Positions 35,477-45,125 of a DNA stretch of 64,000 nucleotides are shown here, one piece after another. Made by a program: the position numbers and the translations under genes. Under the pieces are notes generated by a model, which saw only the letters and a program-made list of their open reading frames with translations, ran no database searches and had not been told where the DNA came from. The stretch lies in NCBI RefSeq assembly GCF_023721755.1, contig NZ_JAMDLH010000009.1, positions 62,001-126,000 of the forward strand, written 5' to 3'. Position 1 is the first letter of the stretch. Each line of letters opens with the position of its first letter. Source of the stretch: Pleomorphomonas sp. NRK KF1 (GTDB lineage Bacteria; Pseudomonadota; Alphaproteobacteria; Rhizobiales; Pleomorphomonadaceae).

Positions 35477-36880
35477 CTAGCCGGGGTTGCCTTCGGCTTT
35501 CGGCAGGCGAAGGCTGGCCTTGAGGCCGGGTTCGGCATCGCCGAGCGTCACACTGCCCCCATGCAGGTGTGCAACGGCCGCCACCAGCGACAGGCCGAGT
35601 CCCGACCCCTGCCGACTGCGCGCGGCATCGAGCCGGCCGAAGCGCGACAACGCCTTCTGCCGGTCGCCTTCGGCAATACCGGGGCCATCGTCGGTGACGA
35701 TCAGGCAGAGGTCACCGCCCTCGACGGTGCCGGTCAGCTTGATCGTCGGCCCCTCCCCGCCCTCGTGACGGCCATACTTGATGGCGTTGTCGATCAGGTT
35801 GGACAGGGCCTGGCTCAGGAGCGTGCGATTTCCCCTCAGCGGCAATGGCCGCTCCGTTTCGAGCGTCAGCCGACCGCCGACGTCCTCCAGCACCGGCTCG
35901 TAGAGTTCGACGATTTCGTCGAGAATGCCGGCGGCGTCGAGCTGCTCGAAGCTGTCGCCCGAAGAACCGGCCTCCATGCGGGCGATCTTGAGGAGCGCGT
36001 CGAAAATGCGGATGAGGCTGTCGGCCTCCTCCATCGCCGAGGTGATCGCCTCGCGATAGTCCTCCACCTCGCCACCGCGCCGCAAGGTTTCCTCCAGGCG
36101 GCCGCGAAGCCGGTTGAGCGGCGTCTTGAGGTCGTGGGCGATATTGTCGGACACCTCCTGCAGGCCGGTCATCAGCGCCTCGATACGATCGAGCATCTCG
36201 TTGAGGCTGAGAGCGAGATTGTCGAACTCGTCGTTCGATCCCTTGACGGCCAGGCGATGGGTAAGGTCGCCGGACATGAAACGACGCGACGTCTCGGCCA
36301 TGTTCTCGACGCGCTTGAGAACGGAGCGCCCGACGAAAAACCAGGAGACGAAGCCCGTCACCACGATGACGATGATGGCGTAGCGGGACGCCTCGAAGAT
36401 CAGGGAGCGGAGCTGTCCGATCTCGCTGATGTCGCGGCCGACCAGAAGCTTGAATCCACCCGGCAGGGCAAACACCCGCACGATCGCCTGGTAACTGCGG
36501 CTGGTATCGCCATCGAGTCGCTGATAGGTGACCGAGGTGGTGTCGCCATCCGACAGCCCGAGGATGGAAAGTGGCGGGTCGGCGACATTGCCGACCACCG
36601 TGCGGCCCGAGGAATCGGCGACGAGATAGAGGCTGGCGCCGGGACGGCGGCTGCGCAGGTCGACGGCGCTGACGAGCTGGCGAAGGCCGCCACGTTCGTA
36701 CTGGTCGGACAGCGAGTTGATTTCGCTGTCGATGGTATCGCTGATCTGGGAATCGAGAAGCTCGGCCGTGTTGTTGGAGATGTAGGCGGTCAGGAACAGC
36801 GTCAGCCCGGAGAAGACGACGAGGTAGACCAGCGACAGCTTGAACGCGGTCGTCCGGATCAGCCGCCCGAGCGCGCCCAT
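35477..36880 (-). CDS. Sensor histidine kinase (HAMP, HisKA)
   Basis: A 467-residue kinase. Membrane helices lie at about 12-32 and 160-182, enclosing a periplasmic domain; HAMP at about 183-235; HisKA with NIAHDLKTPLNRLRGRLEETL (His about residue 252); and an ATPase domain with NLIDNAIKYGRHEG and GSGLGLSLVAAV. It is encoded downstream of its response regulator with a 22-base overlap. Equivalent pairs lie between glnE and degP in rhizobia. The signal is unknown; the degP neighbour suggests envelope stress (inference). Confidence 0.92.
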   Translation of the reverse strand: MGALGRLIRTTAFKLSLVYLVVFSGLTLFLTAYISNNTAELLDSQISDTIDSEINSLSDQYERGGLRQLVSAVDLRSRRPGASLYLVADSSGRTVVGNVADPPLSILGLSDGDTTSVTYQRLDGDTSRSYQAIVRVFALPGGFKLLVGRDISEIGQLRSLIFEASRYAIIVIVVTGFVSWFFVGRSVLKRVENMAETSRRFMSGDLTHRLAVKGSNDEFDNLALSLNEMLDRIEALMTGLQEVSDNIAHDLKTPLNRLRGRLEETLRRGGEVEDYREAITSAMEEADSLIRIFDALLKIARMEAGSSGDSFEQLDAAGILDEIVELYEPVLEDVGGRLTLETERPLPLRGNRTLLSQALSNLIDNAIKYGRHEGGEGPTIKLTGTVEGGDLCLIVTDDGPGIAEGDRQKALSRFGRLDAARSRQGSGLGLSLVAAVAHLHGGSVTLGDAEPGLKASLRLPKAEGNPG

Positions 36881-37578
36881 GTGGCCTCCCCGCCCCTGTC
36901 GGGACCGGCCTCGCGGATCATGTAGCCGGCGCCGCGCACGGTGTGCAGCAGCGGCTTGTCGAAGCCCTTGTCGATCTTGCCGCGCAGACGGGAGACGTGA
37001 ACGTCGATGACGTTGGTCTGCGGATCGAAATGGTAGTCCCAGACATTTTCCAGCAGCATGGTGCGCGTGACCACCTGCCCGGCATTGCGCATCAGATACT
37101 CGAGCAGGCGAAACTCGCGCGGCTGCAAGGGAATTTCGGTATCGGCACGCGTCACGGTATGCGACAGGCGGTCGAGCACCAGATCGCCGACGCGATAGGT
37201 GGTTTCGACCTCGGCCGGCCGGTTGCGGCGGGCCAGCGCCTCGACGCGGGCGAGGAGCTCGGTAAAGGCGTAGGGCTTGGTGAGATAGTCGTCGCCGCCG
37301 GCCTTGAGACCGCGAACACGGTCGTCGACCTGACCGAGCGCCGACAGCACCAACACCGGCGTCTGGTCGCCGGCCCGGCGCATGCCCTCGATGATGGCAA
37401 GACCGTCGCGCTTGGGCAGCATGCGATCAACGATCAGCACGTCGAAACCGCCTTCCTCGGCCATGAAGGCGCCGGCCTCGCCATCGGCCGCGTGCTCGGC
37501 GACGTGCCCGACCTCGGCCAGCGCCTTGACGAGATAGGCGGCCGCTTCCCTGTCGTCTTCGATCACCAGAATGCGCAT
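36859..37578 (-). CDS. OmpR/PhoB-family response regulator
   Basis: A 239-residue regulator: receiver domain with the phosphorylated Asp51 in DVLIVDRMLPKRDG, Lys in GDDYLTKPYAFTELLARVEAL, then a winged-helix DNA-binding domain (LQPREFRLLEYLMRNAGQVVTR). Partner of the histidine kinase that overlaps its 3' end. The DegP-type protease gene lies upstream on the same strand behind a terminator, so it is not in the same transcript. Confidence 0.93.
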   Translation of the reverse strand: MRILVIEDDREAAAYLVKALAEVGHVAEHAADGEAGAFMAEEGGFDVLIVDRMLPKRDGLAIIEGMRRAGDQTPVLVLSALGQVDDRVRGLKAGGDDYLTKPYAFTELLARVEALARRNRPAEVETTYRVGDLVLDRLSHTVTRADTEIPLQPREFRLLEYLMRNAGQVVTRTMLLENVWDYHFDPQTNVIDVHVSRLRGKIDKGFDKPLLHTVRGAGYMIREAGPDRGGEATWARSGG

Positions 37579-37642
37579 GTCGCCCTGCCTCGCAAAGGTG
37601 GTCGCTGACAGTTGTTTAGCGCCGACACGGGCCGGCGCAAGG

Positions 37643-37683
37643 AAAAAGAGTACCGGCGGGCGCCGAGCCCGCTCGCCGGTACC
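37643..37683 (-). terminator. Terminator after degP
   Basis: On the minus strand GTACCGGCG and CGCCGGTAC form the base of a long hairpin (with GCGGGC/GCCCGC inside), followed by TCTTTTTCC, 18 bp after the degP stop. Confidence 0.8.
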
Positions 37684-37700
37684 AGGTGGAGATCAGCGCC

Positions 37701-39218
37701 TTACTTCCCCAAGGGGAGGGCAAGGAAGCGAACGCTGTCTCCAGACTTCACGCGGAGCAGGATGGCCGTCTTGCCGGCCTTCTCGGCTCCGGAAATCGCC
37801 TTCGAGACGTCACGGGGACCCTCGACGGTCTGGCCGCCGGCCTGGAGGATGATGTCGCCCTGGCGCAGACCGCGCTCGGAGGCCTTGCCGGCCGGATCGA
37901 CGTCGGTAATGACGGCACCGCTGTCGCCGGCGCCCACGGCGTCGGCGGGGGCGAGCGTCAATCCATAGTCGCCAAGCGAGGTGTGTTCCTCGGAACCGTC
38001 GCTCTTCTGCGCCGAAGCCACCTGCTCATTGGGCAGCTCGCCGAGATCCACCTTGACGGTCACCTCCTTGCCGTCACGCCACAGGGTGACGTCGACCACC
38101 GTCTTCGGTGGGAAGGCTGCGATCTTGCGAGCCAGATCCTTGGCGTCTTCCACCTCGAGACCGTTGATCGAGAGGATGGTGTCGCCGGCCTCGATGCCCG
38201 CCTTGCTGGCCGGCGAGTTGTCCTGCGGCTCCGTCACGAGGGCGCCGTGGGCCTTGTCGAGACCGAGGGAGTTGGCAATCTCCTCGGTGACCGGCTGGAT
38301 CTGCACGCCGAGCCAGCCGCGAACGACCTTGCCGTGCTCCATCAGGGAGGCGACCACCTGCTGCGCCGTCCGCGCCGGGATGGCGAAGCCGATACCGACC
38401 GAACCGCCCGACGGCGAGTAGATCGCGGTGTTGACGCCGATCACCTCACCACCGGCATTGAACGCCGGACCACCGGAGTTGCCCTTGTTGATCGGCGCGT
38501 CGATCTGCAGGAAGTCGTCGTAGGGACCGGCGCCGATGTCACGACCACGGGCCGAGATGATGCCCGCCGTCACGCTGCCGCCGAGGCCGAACGGGTTGCC
38601 GACGGCCACCACCCAGTCGCCGACGCGCGACTCGTTGGCCGCGAAGGTGACATGCGGGAAGTCCTTGCCGTCCGTCACCTTGATCAAGGCCAGGTCGGTC
38701 TTGGGGTCGGTGCCGATCACCTTGGCGGCGTGCTCGGTGCCATCGTCGGTCACCACCTTCACGTCGGTGGCATTCTCCACCACGTGATTGTTGGTGACCA
38801 CGTAGCCGTCGGCCGAAATGAAGAAGCCCGAGCCCTGGGCAAGGCCGTAGCGATGCTGCGGACCACGGTCGCGGCCACCGGGCATGCCCGGCATGCCGAA
38901 ACGCTTGAAGAAGTCGTAGAAGGGACTGTCGGGCGTCAGGCCGGGAGGCAGGCCTTCATTGTCGCTGTCGCCCTGCCCGACGGTCTCGTCCGTCTTGACG
39001 CGGATGGAGACGACGGCCGGCTGGACGCGCTGCACCATGTCGGCAAAGCTGAACACCGCCTGGGTCTGGGGCTGCGACAGGTTCTGAGCCTGAGCCGTGT
39101 TGTCGAAGATGAAGGCCGTTTCGCCGGCGACGATGCCGCCGAGAGCCAGGGCGAAAACTGAACCCATCAAGAGAGCCTTGACGCGGGATTTGGTCGGCTT
39201 GTCGGAAGTCCTGTGCAT
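37701..39218 (-). CDS. degP: Periplasmic serine protease DegP/HtrA (DO family)
   Basis: A 505-residue protease-chaperone. The N-terminal membrane or signal segment is ALLMGSVFALALGGIVAG. The trypsin-like domain has His in VVTNNHVVENA, Asp in KTDLALIKV and Ser in NKGNSGGPAFN. Two PDZ domains follow (GWLGVQIQPV; and a C-terminal one with ITDVDPAGKASERGLRQGDIIL). It degrades misfolded envelope proteins. Start 39218 (MHRTSDK) has GGAG eight bases upstream; ATG 39278 is less likely. Confidence 0.95.
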   Translation of the reverse strand: MHRTSDKPTKSRVKALLMGSVFALALGGIVAGETAFIFDNTAQAQNLSQPQTQAVFSFADMVQRVQPAVVSIRVKTDETVGQGDSDNEGLPPGLTPDSPFYDFFKRFGMPGMPGGRDRGPQHRYGLAQGSGFFISADGYVVTNNHVVENATDVKVVTDDGTEHAAKVIGTDPKTDLALIKVTDGKDFPHVTFAANESRVGDWVVAVGNPFGLGGSVTAGIISARGRDIGAGPYDDFLQIDAPINKGNSGGPAFNAGGEVIGVNTAIYSPSGGSVGIGFAIPARTAQQVVASLMEHGKVVRGWLGVQIQPVTEEIANSLGLDKAHGALVTEPQDNSPASKAGIEAGDTILSINGLEVEDAKDLARKIAAFPPKTVVDVTLWRDGKEVTVKVDLGELPNEQVASAQKSDGSEEHTSLGDYGLTLAPADAVGAGDSGAVITDVDPAGKASERGLRQGDIILQAGGQTVEGPRDVSKAISGAEKAGKTAILLRVKSGDSVRFLALPLGK

Positions 39219-39357
39219 GGGAGAAACTCCAGGGTATGAACTCTGCACCGGCTGTCGATCCGGTTTCCATGGCGTCATATAGCCACCCCGAGCCTAACCT
39301 GAAGATTGCGACGGCATTAAACTTTCGTAAGAAAAACTGCCAAAAACTCGCCTTATT

Positions 39358-39831
39358 TCAATAATTTGGCGTCCCTTCCTCTTCTCGGGACAGCGCTTTC
39401 AGCGCCGCTTCTTCCTCGGCGGACAGTCTTTCCGTCCCCCGGGCATCGGGACGCCTGCGGAAGGCGAGAAACAGCCCTGCCCCGGCGATGAGCAGCAAGG
39501 CGGGCGGCAGAACCCAGAGCAGAAGACCGACCCCGTGGGCACGCGGCCTCAGCAGCACGAACTCGCCGTAGCGGGCAACCAGGAAGTCGCGAACTTCGTC
39601 GTCGCTGTCGCCGGCGGCGATGCGCTCTCGAACGACGAGTCTCAGATCCTTGGCGAGCTGGGCATCGGAAGCGTCGATCGACTGGTTCTGGCAAACGAGG
39701 CAGCGCAGCTCCTCGGAGATGGCGCGCGCGCGTCCTTCGAGAGCCGGATCGGCCAGCCGTTCGGATGGATCGACGGCGGCGGCGGGTACGGTCAGCGCAA
39801 CCAGAAGGGCCAAGGCAGCAAGAAGACGCAT
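39358..39831 (-). CDS. ccmH: Cytochrome c maturation protein CcmH
   Basis: A 157-residue membrane-anchored thiol oxidoreductase. It has a signal peptide, the redox pair Cys44/Cys47 in EELRCLVCQNQSI, and a membrane helix at about 103-123 followed by a short acidic tail. It reduces the apocytochrome c CXXCH thiols before heme attachment and works with CcmF. It is the CycL equivalent. GGAGG precedes ATG 39831, 13 bp after ccmF. Confidence 0.95.
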   Translation of the reverse strand: MRLLAALALLVALTVPAAAVDPSERLADPALEGRARAISEELRCLVCQNQSIDASDAQLAKDLRLVVRERIAAGDSDDEVRDFLVARYGEFVLLRPRAHGVGLLLWVLPPALLLIAGAGLFLAFRRRPDARGTERLSAEEEAALKALSREEEGTPNY

Positions 39832-39844
39832 CGGTTTTCCTCCG

Positions 39845-41827
39845 TCACTCGGCGGTGACCATGGGCGCTGCGCGCCGAGCAGGCTTCGGCGCTCCGACGC
39901 GCAGGCGACGATCGGTGAGAGACAAGGCGCCGCCGGCCATCATGACAAGCGCGCCCAGCCAGATCAGCGTCACCAGCGGCTTGTCCCACATGCGCACCAC
40001 CACCGATCCGCTGTCGCGACCTTCGCTGCCGAGCGTCACGTAGAACTGCGACAGGCCATGCGTGCGGATGCCGGCTTCCGTGGTCGGCATCTGGCGCACC
40101 GCGTAGAAGCGCCGCGACGGCTCGACGACGAAGCGCACAACGCCGCCTTCCCGGACCGTCATGGACGCGACGACCCCGGAATAGTTGGGGCCGGCCGTGT
40201 TGCGGAGCCCGTCGAAGGTCACCGAATAGGTGCCAACAGTCGCCGTATCGCCCGGCTTCATCTCCAGGATCGCTTCACTCTGGAAGGTCGATGTCGCGAC
40301 GATCCCGAGCAGCGTCACGCCGAGACCGGCATGGGCGAGCGCCGTGCCGAAGGCCGAACGCGGCAAGCCTGCGAGACGCCTGAGACCGACCGAAAGCCCG
40401 GCTTCCCGAAGGCGGGCGCGGGTCCATAACTCGGCAAAGGCGCCGACCAGCACCCAGACGGCAACGCCGAGGCCGAAGAGGGCGACGATGTGGGTCTCGC
40501 CGCTCATCCAGGCGACGATGATGGCGACCAGCGCGGCGATGGCGAATACCGCCCACAGCCGTTCGAGGGCACCGAGCAGGTCGCCGCGCTTCCAGGCGAG
40601 CAACGGCCCGAGCGGCACCACCAGCAGCGTGGCGCCGAACAGCGGCCCGAACACGGTGTTGAAATAGGGGGCGCCCACCGAAATGGCGCCGCCGAAGGCC
40701 GACACGATGAGCGGCACCAGCGTGCCGAACAGCACGACACCGGCCGCCACGGTCAGGAACACGTTGTTGAGGACGAGCGCGCCTTCGCGGCTGACCGGTG
40801 CGAACAGACCGCCCTGCCTGAGCGTGCCGGCGCGGAAAGCGAACAGGCCTAGTCCGCCACCGATGAACAGGCAGAGGATGGCGAGGATGAAGACGCCGCG
40901 CGTCGGGTCGGTGGCGAAGGCGTGAACGGACGTCAGCACGCCCGACCGCACCAGGAAGGTGCCGAGCAGCGACAGCGAGAAGGCGAGGATGGCCAGCAAC
41001 ACGGTCCAGACCTTCAGCGCTTCGCGTTTCTCCATCACGGCGGCCGAATGCAGCAACGCCGTTCCCACCAGCCAGGGCATCAGCGAGGCGTTTTCCACCG
41101 GGTCCCAGAACCAGAAGCCGCCCCAGCCGAGTTCGTAATAGGCCCAGTAGGACCCCATGGCGATGCCGGCAGTCAGGAAGATCCAGGCGGCGAGAACCCA
41201 GGGCCGGACCCAGCGCGCCCAGGCGGCGTCGATCCGCCCTTCGATCAGCGCCGCGATGGCGAAGGCGAAGGCGATGGAGAAGCCGACATAGCCGAGATAG
41301 AGGAGCGGCGGATGGATGGCGAGGCCGATATCCTGCAGGATCGGGTTGAGATCCTTGCCCTCGATCGGCGGTTCGGCAAGGCGCAGAAACGGGTTCGATG
41401 TCGTCAGGATGAAGGCGAGAAAGGCCGTGCTGATCCAGCCCTGCACGGCCAGCACGTTGGCCTTGAGCGTCTGCGGCAGATTGCCGCCAAAGGCCGCGAC
41501 GGCCGCGCCGAACAGCGCCAGAATCAGCGCCCAGAGCAGCATGGAGCCTTCGTGATTGCCCCAGACGCCGGAGAACTTGTAGATCAGCGGCTTTTCCGAG
41601 TGCGAGTTCTCGACCACGTTGAGAAGCGAGAAGTCGGAGACGAGATAGGCATAGGTGAGCGCCGAAAAGGCGATGGCGACGAGCAGGAACTGCATCATCG
41701 AAGCGCGCGGCGCCACCGCCATCAGCGCCGGGTCACGGCGGAGGAACCCCACAACCGGCAGGACCGATTGGGCGAGGGCGACCGCCAGGGCCAGAATCAG
41801 GGCAAAGTGGCCGAATTCTACGATCAT
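39845..41827 (-). CDS. ccmF: Heme lyase subunit CcmF
   Basis: A 660-residue polytopic protein (about 14-15 helices) that joins heme to apocytochrome c. The tryptophan-rich WWD heme motif is WGGFWFWDPVENASLMPW. Heme-ligating His residues are expected in the loops around it, e.g. GNHEGSMLLWALIL. Start 41827 (MIVEFGHF) has GAGGGCGGC directly upstream. The CycK equivalent; 11 bp after ccmE. Confidence 0.95.
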   Translation of the reverse strand: MIVEFGHFALILALAVALAQSVLPVVGFLRRDPALMAVAPRASMMQFLLVAIAFSALTYAYLVSDFSLLNVVENSHSEKPLIYKFSGVWGNHEGSMLLWALILALFGAAVAAFGGNLPQTLKANVLAVQGWISTAFLAFILTTSNPFLRLAEPPIEGKDLNPILQDIGLAIHPPLLYLGYVGFSIAFAFAIAALIEGRIDAAWARWVRPWVLAAWIFLTAGIAMGSYWAYYELGWGGFWFWDPVENASLMPWLVGTALLHSAAVMEKREALKVWTVLLAILAFSLSLLGTFLVRSGVLTSVHAFATDPTRGVFILAILCLFIGGGLGLFAFRAGTLRQGGLFAPVSREGALVLNNVFLTVAAGVVLFGTLVPLIVSAFGGAISVGAPYFNTVFGPLFGATLLVVPLGPLLAWKRGDLLGALERLWAVFAIAALVAIIVAWMSGETHIVALFGLGVAVWVLVGAFAELWTRARLREAGLSVGLRRLAGLPRSAFGTALAHAGLGVTLLGIVATSTFQSEAILEMKPGDTATVGTYSVTFDGLRNTAGPNYSGVVASMTVREGGVVRFVVEPSRRFYAVRQMPTTEAGIRTHGLSQFYVTLGSEGRDSGSVVVRMWDKPLVTLIWLGALVMMAGGALSLTDRRLRVGAPKPARRAAPMVTAE

Positions 41828-41838
41828 GCCGCCCTCGT

Positions 41839-42321
41839 CTAGTTCTTCGCCGCAGGCGGCATCAGCCCACCCGGCTGGCCTTCTTCCCAAACGCCCTGAG
41901 CCTTCAGCGCGTCCACGACTTCCTTCGGCATGTAGCGTTCGTCATGCTTGGCCAGAACGGTATCGGCCAGGAACAGGCCGCGCTGGTCGAGCTTTCCCTC
42001 GGCGACCACGCCCTGCCCCTCCTGGAACAGATCGGGCAGCAAGCCACGGTAGGTCACCGTCACCGCATTCACCGTGTCGGTCACCTTGAACTCGACCTGA
42101 CCGCCGTCCTTTCGCGCCACGCTACCGACCTCGACGAGGCCGCCGATGCGGAGACGACGCCCTTCCGTGATGGGAGTCTCGACGATTTCGGTCGGCGTCT
42201 TGTAAAGGGTGATCTCGCCCGAGAGCGCAAAGAGAACGAGGCCGACGGCTGCGGCGAGAACCGCGCCGACAGTGCCGATCAGAATGAGGCGCCGCGTCTT
42301 GCGCGTCATGGCCATCGTCAT
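41839..42321 (-). CDS. ccmE: Heme chaperone CcmE
   Basis: A 160-residue membrane-anchored periplasmic protein with one N-terminal helix (about 12-33) and an OB-fold. The covalent heme-binding His126 lies in VLAKHDERYMP. It carries heme from CcmABCD to CcmF. ATG 42321 overlaps the ccmI stop by four bases (ATGA); ATGs at 42315 and 42309 are alternatives. The CycJ equivalent. Confidence 0.94.
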   Translation of the reverse strand: MTMAMTRKTRRLILIGTVGAVLAAAVGLVLFALSGEITLYKTPTEIVETPITEGRRLRIGGLVEVGSVARKDGGQVEFKVTDTVNAVTVTYRGLLPDLFQEGQGVVAEGKLDQRGLFLADTVLAKHDERYMPKEVVDALKAQGVWEEGQPGGLMPPAAKN

Positions 42322-43430
42322 CGTCCCTCCGGTTTGGCGATGCCGAGTTCGGCCGCCGCGGCATCGATCGCCGCCAATGCCTCGGCGTTGCCGGCGAAGG
42401 CTTTCCGGGCGTCGGCGAACGCCGCGCTGGCCTTGTCGCTCCGGCCGAGCACCACGTTGGAACGCATCAGCCGGATCCAGCCATCGCGATCGTCGGGCTC
42501 GGCGGCGAGCCGGGCGGCGAGACCGTCGACCATGCCTTCGATCGCCGCGCTGTTCACTCCCGATGCCGGCAGGGTCGGTGGTTCCGGCGTATCGGCAGGC
42601 CTCTTGAGCGCAGTCAGGATTTCGCCGCGCTTTCCGCGTGCGGTCTCCAGCCAGGGCGCGTCGGCCGGCGAGCGGCGGATCAGTTCGTCGACCTGCCGCA
42701 GAGCTTCTTCGAAGGCGCCCGTCTGACGCAGCCCCTCCGCATAATAGAAGCGCGCGCGCACACGTTCCGGATCGGCGGCGACGGCGCGGGCCAGGACCGA
42801 CTGCGCCTCGGGAGAGACGATGCCGTCGTTCGTGTCGACGAGGCCGGCGCCATAGTTCTCAAGCGTCGCGGCATCCGCCTCGCCGGCCGCGACCAGCCGC
42901 CCCCATGCCTTCACGGCATCGTCCAGCCGGCCCAGACGGGCATAGACGGGCGCAATGACGCGCCAACCCGAGAGATCGTCTGGGTTGGCAGCGAGGTGTT
43001 TCTCGACGCGGCCGACCAGATCGGCGACATTGCCGGCGGCGGGCGCCGAGGTCAGGCGCTCCGCCAGCGGCGCGTCGGGCATGTCCGGCTGACCGATGAG
43101 GAGGTAAAGCGGCAGGGCGATGGCCGGGACGGCGACGACGGTCATCAGCGCGACCAGCCGATTGGCAGCGGGCCGGGGCTTGCCGGTGTCAGCCGGAACA
43201 TGCGCGGCGGCCAGCAGACGACGACCGATCTCGGCGCGGGCAGCGTCCGCCTCTTCGCCGCCGATCAGGCCGCGTTCGCGATCGCGGTCGAGTTCGCTCA
43301 ACTGATCGCGATAGACGCGGGCTTCTTCGCCGCTGGGGACCGAAAAGGCGCCTGCCGGCCGCGCCATGGGAGCGATGACGACAAGAACGACCGCCGCCGT
43401 CAGCAATGCCAGCAATATCCAGAAGACCAT
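42318..43430 (-). CDS. ccmI: Cytochrome c maturation protein CcmI
   Basis: A 370-residue apocytochrome chaperone. Two membrane helices lie near 3-22 and 95-115 with a cytoplasmic loop between them, followed by TPR-like repeats (RLGRLDDAVKAWGRLVAAG, QTGAFEEALRQVDELIR). It holds apocytochrome c for CcmH/CcmF. Start 43430 (MVFWILLALLTA) is the family start; the frame is open to 43487. First gene of the ccmI-E-F-H operon (cycHJKL). Confidence 0.93.
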   Translation of the reverse strand: MVFWILLALLTAAVVLVVIAPMARPAGAFSVPSGEEARVYRDQLSELDRDRERGLIGGEEADAARAEIGRRLLAAAHVPADTGKPRPAANRLVALMTVVAVPAIALPLYLLIGQPDMPDAPLAERLTSAPAAGNVADLVGRVEKHLAANPDDLSGWRVIAPVYARLGRLDDAVKAWGRLVAAGEADAATLENYGAGLVDTNDGIVSPEAQSVLARAVAADPERVRARFYYAEGLRQTGAFEEALRQVDELIRRSPADAPWLETARGKRGEILTALKRPADTPEPPTLPASGVNSAAIEGMVDGLAARLAAEPDDRDGWIRLMRSNVVLGRSDKASAAFADARKAFAGNAEALAAIDAAAAELGIAKPEGR

Positions 43431-43553
43431 TCGCCGCTCTTTCCCGAACCGCCGGCACAGACCAACACCCCATGCCGAATAGGGCAATGCCGGCGCTTTC
43501 TCAATCGACTTCTGGGCGAATTTGAGAAGGATTCCAGAAAAGGCGATCCGGCC

Positions 43554-44951
43554 TCAAGCCGCGGGCCGCGATGCCTTGAGCTGCTGCTCCTTGCTTCGGC
43601 GAAGATGGGACGCATAGTCCTCGCCGTAGAGGAAGCCGGCGGCCTTGATCAGATGGTCGACAGCCGACAGCGCCGCCAACCGCGCCTCGCCATCGAGATC
43701 CCGCAGCTTGGTCGGCAGATCGAGGGCATAGAGCTCAATTGCCTGATCGACCAGAGGCGTCAGGCGACCGACGAGGCCATTGACCGCGAGGATGTCGCGA
43801 GATTTGCCGGTCGCCGCGAACAGGGCGCACAGGAACGCCGCCTCGGCGCCATCGGCCGGCCCCGGATAGGGAGTCTCTTGGACCCGGAAGGCGCGACGCA
43901 TGGCCGGGAGCAGCTTGTCGAACTCGACGAACAGCATGTCCGAGAACCGTCGCTTGATGGCGACCATGCGAGGCTGCCAACCCCCGTCGTTGTCGATGTC
44001 CAGGCCGGTGGTGAGTTCACCGAGGGTCGAACGGAACACCCCGATCTGCGCAGTGGCGTCAGCGGCGTTGCGGCTGCCGCGAAGGATGGTCTGAAAGCGC
44101 GACGCGGAGCGATCAGCCACGGCGAGGCCGAGATCGACGAAGGCCGCCGCCGCCGGCGTGGCCCGGACGCGTCGGGCCGTTTCGCCACGAGCCAGCAGCT
44201 TGGCAAAGGCGATGAGCGGCGTCACGGCGCCCTGACGGCGGAACACGCCGCCGGCGACCCAGCCGGCGGTATTGGGATAGGTCGCGAGATAGGTGGCGAT
44301 CTGTTCGAGGAGCCCCATGTCGACCGACCTCGTCTCGAGCAGATGCACGATGGCGGCGCTCAGCGTCGGCAGATCCTGGAGGCGATCACGTACGGCGATC
44401 ATTTCGTCGATTTCGCGGCGGGCCACCTCGCCGCCGATGCGCGACATGAAGCGTTGCTGCAGCTTCGGCTCGTCGGCTATCGCCGCGATGTGCCGCGCCA
44501 AGGTATCGAACAACCGCGCTTCCAGCTTCGCGGCCTCTTCCCGGAAAGCGGCCTCGTTGGGCAGCTTGGGGGCGGTCTCGGGGGTGTTCCAGGCCGCCAC
44601 TTCGGCGGACCGCAGCTCGTTGGCCGCATAGGACCAAACGTGGGAGAGCGTGGCGGCCGAGACGAAGCCACGGACGGGGAAGACCAGCCTCTCCTCGATG
44701 ACGTAGGGCTCGAAGGCGGAGAAGACCAGCCTGCGCATATCCGGCGGCGCGCCGGTCGCCGCCTGCCGGGCTGCACCCCGGCTTTCGGCAATCGCGCGGG
44801 CGGCCTCCAGAATGAGCCGGCGGCGGGCTTCGAGTTCGGAGGGAACGGAACGGTCACTTTCCAGCCGGCGAACCAGCATGCCGCGCGCCCGCGGGGTCAG
44901 CCCCCGCAGGAAGGTCTCGGCCTTGTCGGTCACCACCGCCCGTCCGTCCAT
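43554..44951 (-). CDS. Hypothetical alpha-helical protein, 465 residues
   Basis: A soluble, almost entirely alpha-helical protein without signal peptide or membrane helix. Segments such as ARRLILEAARAIAESRG and FREEAAKLEARLFDTLARH suggest repeated helical pairs, resembling in style DUF2336 proteins but without a match I can name. Start 44951 (MDGRAVVTDKAETFLRGL) follows GGGATTCGTC; a TTG at 44996 extends the frame. It lies 124 bp upstream of ccmI on the same strand. The role is unknown. Confidence 0.75.
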   Translation of the reverse strand: MDGRAVVTDKAETFLRGLTPRARGMLVRRLESDRSVPSELEARRRLILEAARAIAESRGAARQAATGAPPDMRRLVFSAFEPYVIEERLVFPVRGFVSAATLSHVWSYAANELRSAEVAAWNTPETAPKLPNEAAFREEAAKLEARLFDTLARHIAAIADEPKLQQRFMSRIGGEVARREIDEMIAVRDRLQDLPTLSAAIVHLLETRSVDMGLLEQIATYLATYPNTAGWVAGGVFRRQGAVTPLIAFAKLLARGETARRVRATPAAAAFVDLGLAVADRSASRFQTILRGSRNAADATAQIGVFRSTLGELTTGLDIDNDGGWQPRMVAIKRRFSDMLFVEFDKLLPAMRRAFRVQETPYPGPADGAEAAFLCALFAATGKSRDILAVNGLVGRLTPLVDQAIELYALDLPTKLRDLDGEARLAALSAVDHLIKAAGFLYGEDYASHLRRSKEQQLKASRPAA

Positions 44952-45036
44952 GACGAATCCCGTAAACTGCTTCTTTACCAAACGATCCTGCCGCAAGATG
45001 GTTGATGACTGGTAACGAAGGGGAACGAGAAGGGCG

Positions 45037-45066
45037 CAGATACGAGCAGATACGAGCAGATACGAA
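45037..45066. repeat. Three tandem 10-bp repeats
   Basis: CAGATACGAG, CAGATACGAG, CAGATACGAA in direct contact, next to the lipoprotein terminator. Likely replication slippage. Confidence 0.7.
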
Positions 45067-45090
45067 AAGGCCGGCTCTTACGAGCCGGCC
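45065..45090 (-). terminator. Terminator after the lipoprotein gene
   Basis: GGCCGGCTC-GTAA-GAGCCGGCC followed by TTTT on the minus strand; perfect 9-bp stem. Confidence 0.85.
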
Positions 45091-45125
45091 CATCGAAGAT
45101 TTGACCCGGAAATGACAGACCAGGA

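Noticed and set aside
45037-45066. Possible CRISPR-like array
   Set aside because: The three 10-bp units are in direct contact without spacers and no cas genes are near.
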